NCBI RefSeq assembly: GCF_014698145.1
Contig: NZ_JACJSM010000001.1
Span: 470,633-534,632 of the forward strand
From: Oscillatoria sp. FACHB-1406
GTDB taxonomy: Bacteria; Cyanobacteriota; Cyanobacteriia; Cyanobacteriales; Spirulinaceae
Reading direction: 5' to 3'
DNA: 64,000 bases
Made by a program: the position numbers and the translations under genes. Below, piece after piece: positions 27,911 to 36,921 of the stretch; position 1 is the first letter of the stretch, and each line of letters opens with the position of its first letter. Under the pieces are notes generated by a model that ran no database searches, had not been told where the DNA came from, and saw nothing but the letters and a program-made list of their open reading frames with translations.

Positions 27911-28050
27911 AAAACTTGCAGGAGGAGGTAGCTTGTATCGCGTACAACTTTCACTGGTCTTTGGAAGAAATTCTCAGCTTAGACCATTCTAGTCGGCGCA
28001 TTTGGGTGCTAGAAATTAATAAATTGAGAGACAACTCTGTCGGGGCATAG
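27868..28050 (+). CDS. DUF6760 domain in the -1 frame, probably made by ribosomal frameshifting
   Basis: After a stop at 27865-27867 this frame is open to TAG 28048-28050 and encodes SYPLENLQEEVACIAYNFHW then SLEEILSLDHSSRRIWVLEI, which I recognise as the short DUF6760 domain found in CIS loci. No ATG, GTG or TTG precedes the YPLE segment; the first candidate (TTG 27916) would delete the conserved start. The frame is -1 relative to the chaperone ORF, and the overlap contains G-GGG-GAG at 27886-27892 and a run of five C just before the chaperone stop. A -1 shift at the G run would give LILAG-GAASYPLENL. An undetected sequencing error is the alternative. Confidence 0.6.
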   Translation, partial: YGVNFSGGAASYPLENLQEEVACIAYNFHWSLEEILSLDHSSRRIWVLEINKLRDNSVGA

Positions 28051-28183
28051 CAATGCTGGTTGGTGTCAACTTAAGCAACCAGCCAGTAGAGTGCGTTAGC
28101 GGAGCGTAACGCACCATTCTTCTAACCGGGAATTGAGGGGAGTATAATATAGCGATCGCCAAGGCAGTTAGGACAAATTTTGG

Positions 28184-28206
28184 TAGGGGCGAATGGCATT
28201 TGCCCA
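28184..28206. repeat. Copy of the palindromic intergenic repeat seen at 3194
   Basis: TAGGGGCGAATGGCATTTGCCC is nearly identical to the hairpin at 3194-3216, with one base change in the right arm. It lies between the DUF6760 frame and the convergent YbjN-domain gene. Confidence 0.65.
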
Positions 28207-28254
28207 GTCAGTGTACCCCATCCAATTGAAAATTTCTATACCTTATAATTAACC

Positions 28255-29400
28255 CTAATTTTCCAATTCTCTCCCTTCAATCCGCGCTATTGCCTCCTTC
28301 GCTTCCACCTCTCCTTCAATCACAGATCGAATTCCGGGCAAATATTCATCCATCATCATCACATTGGTATAAACCAACTGTTTTATCTGAGAAAAAGTTA
28401 AGGTAGAATCTTCTACATCTATGCTAGTTTTGTAGCGAATTTCCCCATCATTAAAATCGAGTTCAAAATTGCCGATAATTGTGCCATAGTTTGCCCTAGC
28501 AATAAACTCTGCCATATCGAGTCGCCTATCTTCTGGTGCGTTAACTGGGCAAATTGAGTAAAATACAAATTGCTCTTGTTCTTCTCTTACTCTTGCAGAA
28601 CAATTCCATTTGCCGCTTTCACCTTGGAATGCGGTCAGTAAGACTGCCTCTCCTTGAATCTTGGTATAATGCCAGTCGTCTTTTGTGAAGAAGCCAACTA
28701 TTTCTTCCAAAATTCGTCCACTTGTAAAGAGATTTTGCTTAAACTCCTCTACTTTCTTATCCAAATTGACATCCGTTAATTCATTAAATAAATTGGTCAT
28801 TCCCTCAAGCATTTGGGAAGTGGCTTTCTGTGTAACTTCAGATAAATTAGCCTCTGTCCAATCTCTGAAGAAGTGAACAATCGCCTCAGAAATTTCTTCG
28901 TTTGAGTCTGAAGTAGCGGCTCGAGCAAGAGCGGTTGGACTAATATAATCCCAGAGGGTGCGGTAGCCCGTCTCGCCTGATTCCTGTAGCTGTTTTACGG
29001 ACAGTGCTAACCAATTTTCAGTAAATAGCAACGGGTCATCGGGTTGTTCTTGGCTTAGATTCAGGATGTAAGTTACAGCCTCATCAATATTTGCAGTGTG
29101 TCCTGCTAGGCGCGGCAGCAAATCGGGCTTTAAAGTGGTTTCGATTTTGATATCGGGTTCTGGTAGAAATCCCCCAGACGAGAGGGGGTTACGCACTTCC
29201 TGCTTGAGATTAAATAATGCTTCTGTGTCGATGCGCTGGTAGAGTTCGGGGTTGACTTGGAAAGTGAGACGACATTCGATGAGTTCGTCGTCTTGTTTGG
29301 TTAGGGCTAGGGTGACGGCGTGGATGGGTAGGGGGGATTGAGTCCGATCGAGTAGCGTTAATTCGCTACCCAGTTGATAATTTTCAGTTTTCGTGGTCAT
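28255..29400 (-). CDS. YbjN-domain protein downstream of the CIS effector
   Basis: 381 residues, acidic, no membrane segment. The C-terminal about 140 residues match the YbjN pattern (WHYTKIQGEAVLLTAFQGESG, then FYSICPVNAPEDRRLDMAEFI, ANYGTIIGNFELDFNDGEIRYKTSI). YbjN folds resemble type III secretion chaperones. The N-terminal part (LPIHAVTLALTKQDDELIECR) and middle helical part are not recognised. Because it is the last gene after the DUF4157 effector and its small partner, a role as effector chaperone is plausible but unproven. Confidence 0.6.
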   Translation of the reverse strand: MTTKTENYQLGSELTLLDRTQSPLPIHAVTLALTKQDDELIECRLTFQVNPELYQRIDTEALFNLKQEVRNPLSSGGFLPEPDIKIETTLKPDLLPRLAGHTANIDEAVTYILNLSQEQPDDPLLFTENWLALSVKQLQESGETGYRTLWDYISPTALARAATSDSNEEISEAIVHFFRDWTEANLSEVTQKATSQMLEGMTNLFNELTDVNLDKKVEEFKQNLFTSGRILEEIVGFFTKDDWHYTKIQGEAVLLTAFQGESGKWNCSARVREEQEQFVFYSICPVNAPEDRRLDMAEFIARANYGTIIGNFELDFNDGEIRYKTSIDVEDSTLTFSQIKQLVYTNVMMMDEYLPGIRSVIEGEVEAKEAIARIEGRELEN

Positions 29401-29561
29401 GCCGAGTTAGCGCTAGACTGATAGCTTTTTGTTTTTGGTAAGGCTATACAATATTGCTCTGTAGTTACAAATCTAATTGCCTGTTATTCCCTCAATCACA
29501 ACAATTTATTCCTAGTTCATAATTTAATTACATCAAGAAAGTTTGAGGAAATTAAGAGCAG

Positions 29562-29951
29562 TCAATCGGAGAAAGATAAGCCTGCCTCTTGATGTAATTC
29601 TTTCAAATCAGCTACATACCAATCCCCTTCGTCAGATTTTTTTAAGACACCAAGGATATATTGATTTATGCTAATTGTTTGAAAATCATCTTCCCAGATT
29701 GCATCTAAGTCCCCTTTCAACATCCCCATCAAAAGATAATTATGCACCCCATCTCCCGATGCTTCAGGATCACAGCTCAATGTAATCCATAATCCTAAAG
29801 CTGTTGCTTCCAAAGCTTCATCCCCATCAAAAAAGTTTGAATATGATGTTGTAAATCGACATTGTAGAGTTTTTTCTACTCTTTCCTTTATCTCTGATAA
29901 ACTTGCACGTGTATTGATACGAACTTGAAAGCTTAATTGTGGATAAGTCAT
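29562..29951 (-). CDS. Small acidic protein directly downstream of the effector, possible immunity or loading factor
   Basis: 129 residues, start ATG 29951, 20 bp after the effector stop, so the genes are likely co-transcribed. The sequence is acidic, with an N-terminal LSFQVRINTRASLSEIKERVEKTL segment and GLWITLSCDPEASGDGVHNYLL in the middle. No signal peptide or membrane helix. I recognise no family. Position and size fit an immunity protein of a polymorphic toxin, but a chaperone is equally possible. Confidence 0.6.
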   Translation of the reverse strand: MTYPQLSFQVRINTRASLSEIKERVEKTLQCRFTTSYSNFFDGDEALEATALGLWITLSCDPEASGDGVHNYLLMGMLKGDLDAIWEDDFQTISINQYILGVLKKSDEGDWYVADLKELHQEAGLSFSD

Positions 29952-29971
29952 ATCAACAATACTCCTTAACT

Positions 29972-32900
29972 TTAATCCTTAGCGGGTGGTTTTATCTTTA
30001 GGGAATTTCCTCTTGAGGGAGGAAGACCAAGATTCTCAACCTCTTGCTTATCCTTTCGACTAGTAAAATCGGCATTTCTCGGACTGCGTATCACAACATT
30101 AAATTTCCACTCTTGACCCCCAGTATCTCTGTTTCCAGCGATATCGGCTAGCACCGTGCGCATATCCTTAATGATCTGCCGTACCTCTGGAATTTTGCTG
30201 CCAATAATTTTTCCACGTACAGCAGCATCTTGTTGTCCAGTAAGTCTAAGTCCTTTTCTGTAAAGCGTCTCACTGACAACATAAGCATCTATGTCAAAAT
30301 CTGTAGGATTAAACAAATAACGTTCTCCATTCTTCGCACGCTTTTCCGGGTTCATCTTGACCCCTGTAGCCAAACTTCCCCTAATCTTAACTTCAGCGTT
30401 AGGATCTAATGCTATAAACTGGGGAACAAATTTTTGCATTGCATTATGTACTTCTTCCTGCTTAGCTTTCCAGGCTTTTTCCCAGCCTTCATTTGCCTGC
30501 GATAGAGTTATGTCGGGAGTTTTATTTTCGGGGTTGACCTTGCCTTCTACATGATATGTGGTATCGCCAGTCTTCACTAATTCAAGTGAAGTAAGTTTAT
30601 ACTCCGATTGAATAGCAGGTAATTTTGCCTTGATGGTATCAGGCGTGGCATCGTTTTCTCGCATTAGTTGAGTTGACTTGTTCAAAGCCTTTTCAAGATC
30701 AGCTTCCTTCTCCTTCTTGGTTCGCTCGTCCGGCTTACCATCTTTACCCTTCTTATCCTTCCCAAACCCAAGCTTACCGCCAATCTTCTTGGCAAACTTC
30801 ACTGCCTGAGAAATCAACCAATCGATCGCCTTATCAATCGGCGATCGCACCTTCTTAATAATTCCCCCAATCTTCTCGCTGATGCCGCCTAAGCCCAACA
30901 GACTCGCCATAAAGCTGATAACCACTGGCAGCGCTGTACCTAGGGCATTCTCAATCAACTTCGCTGCACCACCAACAGCACCCGACGCGATCGCTGCTAC
31001 CGAATCCGTAACCGCACTGACCAACTCGGCAATCTGACTGCCACGCTCAATGAAGAACATGATAATGTCATAAATCGCCTTACACGCCCTGACAAAAGCA
31101 CTAGCCGGGTTCAACAAACTCAGAACCCACATCACCCCAGCCTTAATCACACTCTCAACCACAAAGGTCTGGATACTGTCAATCACCATCGCCTTCAGAT
31201 CGCCAATCTTATCCTGGACGAACTTCCACAGACCCTCTATGCCTTCATTCTTCAAGATGACGAACATCTCAAAGCTTGTCTCTAAAACCCTAAAAATCTT
31301 CTCTCCGTTCTTGCCCAATGCCTTGACAACTCGTGATTTAATCGCTTCATAAACCACACCCAAAACTTGCATTACCAAATTAAAAATGCCCTTGAGGTCA
31401 AAATTTTCGGGCATTGTAATGCCAGCCCCCGCTAAAGCCCCCGTTAGGAAAGCCAGCATCCCCTTCTTCAGATGCTGCCAAATGTTGCCAGCAAAGTTCT
31501 GGAAGCCTTGCTTGATTCCCGAAATCAGATTCCCTAAGAAACCAATTGGGTCTTTGATAATCTTGTCAATAGCACCCGCTGCTTTAGACAGCACGCCCAT
31601 CAACAGGTTCTTCATTTCTAAGATGGTTTTGATGACCCCACCCATTGAGTCCATCGCTTTGTCTACCAGACCGCGATTGGCTGCCTTCATTTCAGTGATA
31701 CGGGCATCCAGCGCTTGCAGATTCTCGTTGTACTTCTGCGCTAGCGAGTCAATCAACTCATTTTGCTTGTTATCGACACTTTGCCCTAACTCATCAAACT
31801 TACCCTGAATATTCTGTGCGGCTTCTTGCCCGACTTGCCGCAGCGATGGGTCTAAAGAAGCAACGTATTGCTGGATTTCTTGCTTGCCCTTGGCAATTTC
31901 AGCTTTCGCTGCATTCAGCTTGCTAGCAACATGGTTAGCAATCTTGTCAATGGTTTGACTCATGTTGGCAAGAAACTGAATCTTGCCTTTCTCGTAGAAG
32001 GCGTTTACATCGCTAGGCAGTGACAAAAATAGGTCTCTCACCCATCTTGCCGCGCCATCTAAACCGCTATAACGCTCGTCTTTATAGCTCTTCATCTGCT
32101 GGGCAACATCATTCTCAAACTGCGTCTTCGCAGCAGCAGCACCCGAGTCGAACTGTTGATTGACTTCTCCATCCAGTTGACTGAGTAGGGTTTCGACCTT
32201 CTGCTTCGTATTGTTGTAAATTCCTTGAATGTTGCTAGCCACCTCAGAGCGTTTTTGCTCGTCTTGCCCCTTAGTGTTCGTCTGAAGCCCAAGAACCTGA
32301 GTTAACAGTTGTGCCTTCTCGCCGTGCATTCCCTGCAACTGAGTTTGCGCCGTCGTCTGAGCTTGAGCTTGTGCCTGGGTAACGATTCCCTGCTCTTGCT
32401 GGCGATAGGCGCTTGGCGCTGTATTGGCGTTAGTTTGGGCGGTTGTCTTAGTTTCTAATGCCGTCTGGAATTGCGGTTCGTTGGACTTTGCCAGTTGTTC
32501 GTCGGTAACGTCGGCATCTGCCATCTGCTTGTCGATGGATTTGCTACCTTCTTGCAGAGAAACCTCAGATTCCGACTTCGGCTTCGGGGCTGCTCGCTCG
32601 GCACCAATATCAGACGGTGCTTTACCTGTTTGTTGCGGCGGGAGTGGGGTAACGGGTTTGGGCGCAATTCCGCTAGTATCCGGCTGTTCCTTCGTTTTCT
32701 CTTCGATGGGGTTCGCGGCTTGCTTCTTCTCTTCTCCAACTTGGGAGGACAAGTCACCTTTGACCGCATCGAGTTTATTTTGGTCTTTGAAATTGTCCGC
32801 TTGTTCCAAAGTTTGAGGAGTCGCAGCAGCGATTCTTGCCATCAGCGCCGCTTTGAAAGCACCAGCATTGAATTGTCCGGGCGGCTGCTGGTTCATCTCC

Positions 32901-34645
32901 TGAACCTGCTTGTCCTGAGCTTGGCTTTCTATCTCATTGGCTGGAGATACGGCGGCAGCTTGTGCCTCTGCTGATTTAGCCCCTGCTGGAGGATGATTTT
33001 TTTCCTGAGTCGCGACGCTCTTACTGCTATTGACTACCGCCTGAAAGCCCGGATCGCTTTGAGCAGCCAGGGGTGAATTTCCGCCCCCTCCACCGACTGC
33101 CCCTCCAGCAGCACCGCTGGATAATGCCCCAGCCCCACTACCCCCAGCGGGTGCTGTTGGCCCACCATTCCCGCCACCTGCTGCTGGTTTCTGGGCCGTT
33201 TTAACTTGCGTTCCTCCTGATGTTGTGCCTGCTGTCGGTGCGGAAGCAATAGCCCCAGGCGAAGGTGCTGCTGCCTTCACTGCTGCTGGCTGTTCTTGAG
33301 GATTTTCCTTCCGCTGTATCTTGGGTTGCAAGACAGGCAACAAGCTCAAATCTGCTTTCGCTTGCAGTTTGTTGTCCTTTTTATCCCCCTTCATAACTGA
33401 TTTAGTCCGAACCGCACCACCCTGCTGTACGGTATGCGTCAACTCATGCGCCGTTAACTCATTCTTACCTGGCGACTTCCCTGCCCCATAGTAAATATCG
33501 CTACCATGAGCAAACGCCTGCGCCCCCAACTCCTTATTCATCTGCACTGCTTCGGAGCCAGTATGCACCCGCACGTTGCTAAAATCAGCCCCAAAGCGCG
33601 GCTCCATGAAACTCCGCACTTCATTGGGTAAAGGACTCTCCCCACCCTTAGAACCGGCGAGACGACTTTCGAGGCTGGCATTCGCTCCGTTACTGCCTTC
33701 AGATGCTTGTTGCCCCCCAGACTTCATCTGAATATCCTCTTCTTCCCCCCCCGAAGAGCGTTGTACCAGTGGCGTGATGGAATTTGCCAGCGGTTGCATC
33801 TGGACTGCCTCTGCTCCTTCTGTCCCCTCCTCCGTCTGACGTTGAATCGGTTGCTGGATAGCGGAATCCGGCATCGCCATCACTTTCGACGCTGTACTGT
33901 CCGCTTCTTGCTCGTATTTATCTCCCCGCGTACCGATGCTTAGTTTAGGTTGAATGCTCTCAGGAGTCTCGGATTTCTGAACCGTTTCTTCGCTTTCGCT
34001 CTCTGGAGTCTCGGATTTCTGAACTGTTCCTTCGCTCTCGCTCTCTGGAGTAGCGGATTTTTGAACCGTTTCTTCGCTTTCGCTCTCTGGAGTCTCGGAT
34101 TTTTGAACCGTTTCTTCGCTCTCGCTCTCTGGGGTAGCGGATTTTTGAACTGTCTCTTCAGTTTCGCTCTCTGGAGTTGCAGATTTTTGAACTGTCTCTT
34201 CAGTTTCGCTTTCAGGAGCCTCGGATTTCTGAACCGTTTCTTCGCTCTCACTCTCTGGGGTAGCGGATTTTTGAACCGTTTCTTCGCTTTCAGGAGCCTC
34301 GGATTTCTGAACGGTTTCTTCGCTCTCACTCTCTGGAGTAGCGGATTTTTGAACTGTCTCTTCAGTTTTGCTTTCAGGAGTTGCAGATTTCTGAACCGTT
34401 TCTTCAGCTTCGCTTTCAGGAACAGCAGATTTTCGGCGTAAGGCTTTCAGGCGTTCGGCATCTGGAGGCAACCCCAGCCCTCCCAAATCGGCACTCCAAG
34501 AACGCGCGCCCGCCGATCGCTTGGCATCTTGGGGCCATTCCGACTCTCCAACTTCGGGTTCCCAAGCGCGCCCGCCCGATGAAGAACGTTTTGAGACGAA
34601 GTTTTGGGCGGGAAAACCTTTTTTCTGGAGCGCTCTTTCTGTCAT
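29972..34645 (-). CDS. Large CIS effector-type protein: 14-residue repeats, DUF4157 metalloprotease-like domain, nucleotidyltransferase-like C-terminus
   Basis: 1557 residues from ATG 34645 (the frame continues to a TTG at 34669). Order: basic N-terminus; residues about 72-230 tandem KSATPESESEETVQ repeats; a PIQRQ-type linker; DUF4157 (eCIS core domain) at about 335-415 with the zinc motif HELTH at 400; a Gln/Ala/Pro-rich stretch; a long helical region with several hydrophobic segments (FLTGALAGAGITMPENF; ALPVVISFMASLLGLGG). The last about 150 residues hold RGSLATG near 1423 and DFDIDAYVV near 1449, the G-S ... D-x-D arrangement of nucleotidyltransferases. DUF4157 proteins are known cargo markers of extracellular CIS. 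The toxic activity is inferred. Two small genes follow. Confidence 0.8.
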   Translation of the reverse strand: MTERALQKKGFPAQNFVSKRSSSGGRAWEPEVGESEWPQDAKRSAGARSWSADLGGLGLPPDAERLKALRRKSAVPESEAEETVQKSATPESKTEETVQKSATPESESEETVQKSEAPESEETVQKSATPESESEETVQKSEAPESETEETVQKSATPESETEETVQKSATPESESEETVQKSETPESESEETVQKSATPESESEGTVQKSETPESESEETVQKSETPESIQPKLSIGTRGDKYEQEADSTASKVMAMPDSAIQQPIQRQTEEGTEGAEAVQMQPLANSITPLVQRSSGGEEEDIQMKSGGQQASEGSNGANASLESRLAGSKGGESPLPNEVRSFMEPRFGADFSNVRVHTGSEAVQMNKELGAQAFAHGSDIYYGAGKSPGKNELTAHELTHTVQQGGAVRTKSVMKGDKKDNKLQAKADLSLLPVLQPKIQRKENPQEQPAAVKAAAPSPGAIASAPTAGTTSGGTQVKTAQKPAAGGGNGGPTAPAGGSGAGALSSGAAGGAVGGGGGNSPLAAQSDPGFQAVVNSSKSVATQEKNHPPAGAKSAEAQAAAVSPANEIESQAQDKQVQEMNQQPPGQFNAGAFKAALMARIAAATPQTLEQADNFKDQNKLDAVKGDLSSQVGEEKKQAANPIEEKTKEQPDTSGIAPKPVTPLPPQQTGKAPSDIGAERAAPKPKSESEVSLQEGSKSIDKQMADADVTDEQLAKSNEPQFQTALETKTTAQTNANTAPSAYRQQEQGIVTQAQAQAQTTAQTQLQGMHGEKAQLLTQVLGLQTNTKGQDEQKRSEVASNIQGIYNNTKQKVETLLSQLDGEVNQQFDSGAAAAKTQFENDVAQQMKSYKDERYSGLDGAARWVRDLFLSLPSDVNAFYEKGKIQFLANMSQTIDKIANHVASKLNAAKAEIAKGKQEIQQYVASLDPSLRQVGQEAAQNIQGKFDELGQSVDNKQNELIDSLAQKYNENLQALDARITEMKAANRGLVDKAMDSMGGVIKTILEMKNLLMGVLSKAAGAIDKIIKDPIGFLGNLISGIKQGFQNFAGNIWQHLKKGMLAFLTGALAGAGITMPENFDLKGIFNLVMQVLGVVYEAIKSRVVKALGKNGEKIFRVLETSFEMFVILKNEGIEGLWKFVQDKIGDLKAMVIDSIQTFVVESVIKAGVMWVLSLLNPASAFVRACKAIYDIIMFFIERGSQIAELVSAVTDSVAAIASGAVGGAAKLIENALGTALPVVISFMASLLGLGGISEKIGGIIKKVRSPIDKAIDWLISQAVKFAKKIGGKLGFGKDKKGKDGKPDERTKKEKEADLEKALNKSTQLMRENDATPDTIKAKLPAIQSEYKLTSLELVKTGDTTYHVEGKVNPENKTPDITLSQANEGWEKAWKAKQEEVHNAMQKFVPQFIALDPNAEVKIRGSLATGVKMNPEKRAKNGERYLFNPTDFDIDAYVVSETLYRKGLRLTGQQDAAVRGKIIGSKIPEVRQIIKDMRTVLADIAGNRDTGGQEWKFNVVIRSPRNADFTSRKDKQEVENLGLPPSRGNSLKIKPPAKD
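33956..34432. repeat. Tandem 42-bp coding repeats in the effector gene
   Basis: Eleven units of 14 codons (one of 12) encode variants of KSATPESESEETVQ, followed by a partial KSETPES. Units differ by a few synonymous and conservative changes. The repeats also create long antisense frames that are not genes. Confidence 0.9.
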
Positions 34646-34805
34646 GGTCGATACCAAGAACCTTGCCAATCTTAAGTTTACTTCTTTCCCAAGAATCAGC
34701 CACTAAAATTCAAGAAATTTAACCCCTAAAAACTCTCCCCTCCCCAACTTTGCTCGAATTGAGCGCCACACCACGCCAAACCCAAATAATTGCTCTTTAA
34801 CCTCT

Positions 34806-36848
34806 CTACTGCGAACCTTCCGTCACGCTCGTCGGTAACTCCACCCAGCCCCGAATTTCCGCATCCGTCAGCGGTCGCTCCAACTTCACATACTCGCTTT
34901 GCGTCGCCCGCAACAACCGCTCCATCGTCACCGCCCCGCCCTCCTGCGCTGCTAAAAATGCCGCATTCAGCGCAATATTGCGAATATTTCCGCCCGCCAC
35001 ATTCAACTTCGCCAACCTTTGATAATTCAGGTTCTCCGTCGGCAAATCTTTAGGGAAAATTCGTTCCCAAATTTGGCGGCGCTGGCTATTATCGGGAAAA
35101 GCAAATTTAACAATAAAACGAAGGCGGCGCAAAAAGGCAAAATCAATCGAATCTTTCAAGTTCGTCGTCAAAATCGCCAACCCTCGATAAGCCTCCATGC
35201 GTTGCAACAAGTAACTGACCTCCATATTGGCATAGCGATCGTTGCTGTCTTTCACATCGCTGCGCTTGCTAAACAAAGCGTCCGCTTCATCAAACAGCAG
35301 GACAACTCCCCCCATTTCCGCCGCATCAAACACTCGCCGCAAATTTTTCTCCGTTTCCCCAATATATTTACTAACGACCGCACTGAGGTCGATGCGATAG
35401 AGGTCGAGTTGCAACGCTCCAGCGATGACCTCCGCCGCCATTGTCTTTCCCGTCCCGCTTGCCCCCGCAAAAAGAGCGCTAATCCCCAAGCCCCGCTGAC
35501 TCTTGCTCCGAAATCCCCAACGTTCGTAAACTCGGGCGCGCTGGCGGACGTGGGCTACAATTTCCTCCAAGGTCTGGCGTTGCATTTCCGGGAGTACCAA
35601 ATCTTCCCAGGTGGCTACCGTCGCGATGGATTGTGCGAGTTCGTCGAGTTGGGGGCGGGCTTGGCGGCGACAGGTATCCCAAAGCCGATCGCTGACGGAG
35701 AGTTCCCCCGCAGAACTCGTTGCATCAAGGCTTCCGAGCAGACTAGCACTCGCCGCTTGAATCGTAGGCGGCGCGAGGTCGAACTGAGAAACGAGGGTTT
35801 CAACAAAGCCGTTGAGCGCAAAAGCTTGCTCTCCCAAGGCTTGATTCCAGAGCGCAACTTGTTCCCCAGGCGTAGGTTTAGAGACATCGAAGGTGATAGT
35901 CGGTCGATGGGAGGAAACAGCACGTTCTCTGGCGATGACGAAGATGGGGGTAGAAAGTTGGCTCGGAAAAAGCGCGAGCGGATTGGCTTTTCCCATCTCG
36001 CTTGCCACGAATTCATCGGCATCCAGTAACAAAGCCAATTGCTTGCTGCGAGCTTCTCGTTCCCACAGCTTGACGATTTGCGGCAGGTTAGAAGGATTCG
36101 CTAACAGCGCTGCACCCGAGAGGGCATACAACTTCAAACCGAGTTGCTCGCAGGCAGAAGAGGCAATCTCGCGATTGCTGCTTCGGTCTTGCCCGCAAAG
36201 TTGGACGATGGGAAAAGGAAGCCTGCGCTCTCTTTGACCCCACAGCGCTACGACTTGGCTCGCAAGCTGTCGATGGGACTCCGCACCCAATTGGACAGGT
36301 TCTACGGGAGCGACGAGCGGGATGAGTTCCTCGTCTAAACTGGAAGTTCCTCGTAAGTAGTGCAGCGTCCACTCGTTAATCCGCAAAGGAGAGTGAATTA
36401 AAGTATGTCCTCCCTTAAGTTCGATGAAGTTCCACTGACGCAAAGGCGCTTCGGGAGAGAAAGCTTGCCAATCGGGTTGAGAACTGAGATTGAACGCTAA
36501 ATCCCAAGTGGGATAAGCCAGTTGCAGCATTCCAGCACTAGCGCATAAAGTTCCCCAGTCTACGTCCCACTCCATCCCCAAACATAAAATCAATACGTCT
36601 TTTTCAAACGGGGAGAGGTTGAAGGTAGAGGCGAGTTGTTCGAGGGCGGGCGTTGCGGAGCTTGTTGTCTGGAGAGCTTCCCAGTGGGGCTTGAGGTCGG
36701 GAAATTCGGGGAGAGGTTGACCTTGAACGCGAGCGGCGCGAGCTAACAGTCGCTGGCGCATTTCGATGATAGCTAACTCTAAATACTCGAAGTTTTCTCT
36801 TTGCCAGGTTGAATTCTGGATTTCCTTGATTGCTTCTCGTCTCTCCAT
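34806..36848 (-). CDS. CIS AAA+ ATPase (Afp15/Cis15-like)
   Basis: 680 residues from the ATG at 36848 (MERREAIKEIQ); the frame is open to 36932 but that extension is low-complexity. The C-terminal AAA+ domain has Walker A GASGTGKT at about 461 and Walker B VVLLFDEADALF at about 514, then LRRLRFIVKFAFP with the arginine finger/sensor region. The N-terminal part (LSPFEKDVLILCLGMEWDVDW) is a degenerate helical domain typical of Afp15 proteins, which are needed for assembly or loading of eCIS particles. It follows PAAR and precedes the effector gene. Confidence 0.9.
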   Translation of the reverse strand: MERREAIKEIQNSTWQRENFEYLELAIIEMRQRLLARAARVQGQPLPEFPDLKPHWEALQTTSSATPALEQLASTFNLSPFEKDVLILCLGMEWDVDWGTLCASAGMLQLAYPTWDLAFNLSSQPDWQAFSPEAPLRQWNFIELKGGHTLIHSPLRINEWTLHYLRGTSSLDEELIPLVAPVEPVQLGAESHRQLASQVVALWGQRERRLPFPIVQLCGQDRSSNREIASSACEQLGLKLYALSGAALLANPSNLPQIVKLWEREARSKQLALLLDADEFVASEMGKANPLALFPSQLSTPIFVIARERAVSSHRPTITFDVSKPTPGEQVALWNQALGEQAFALNGFVETLVSQFDLAPPTIQAASASLLGSLDATSSAGELSVSDRLWDTCRRQARPQLDELAQSIATVATWEDLVLPEMQRQTLEEIVAHVRQRARVYERWGFRSKSQRGLGISALFAGASGTGKTMAAEVIAGALQLDLYRIDLSAVVSKYIGETEKNLRRVFDAAEMGGVVLLFDEADALFSKRSDVKDSNDRYANMEVSYLLQRMEAYRGLAILTTNLKDSIDFAFLRRLRFIVKFAFPDNSQRRQIWERIFPKDLPTENLNYQRLAKLNVAGGNIRNIALNAAFLAAQEGGAVTMERLLRATQSEYVKLERPLTDAEIRGWVELPTSVTEGSQ

Positions 36849-36921
36849 CTCCCTATTCCCTGGTACGCTGAGCCTTAGTCGAAGCGCTGTCTCCCCCTCG
36901 CCCCATCTCCCCCTATCCCCA

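Noticed and set aside
33950-34441. Long antisense frames over the effector repeats
   Set aside because: They mirror the 42-bp tandem repeats and encode only periodic Phe/Leu/Ser text.
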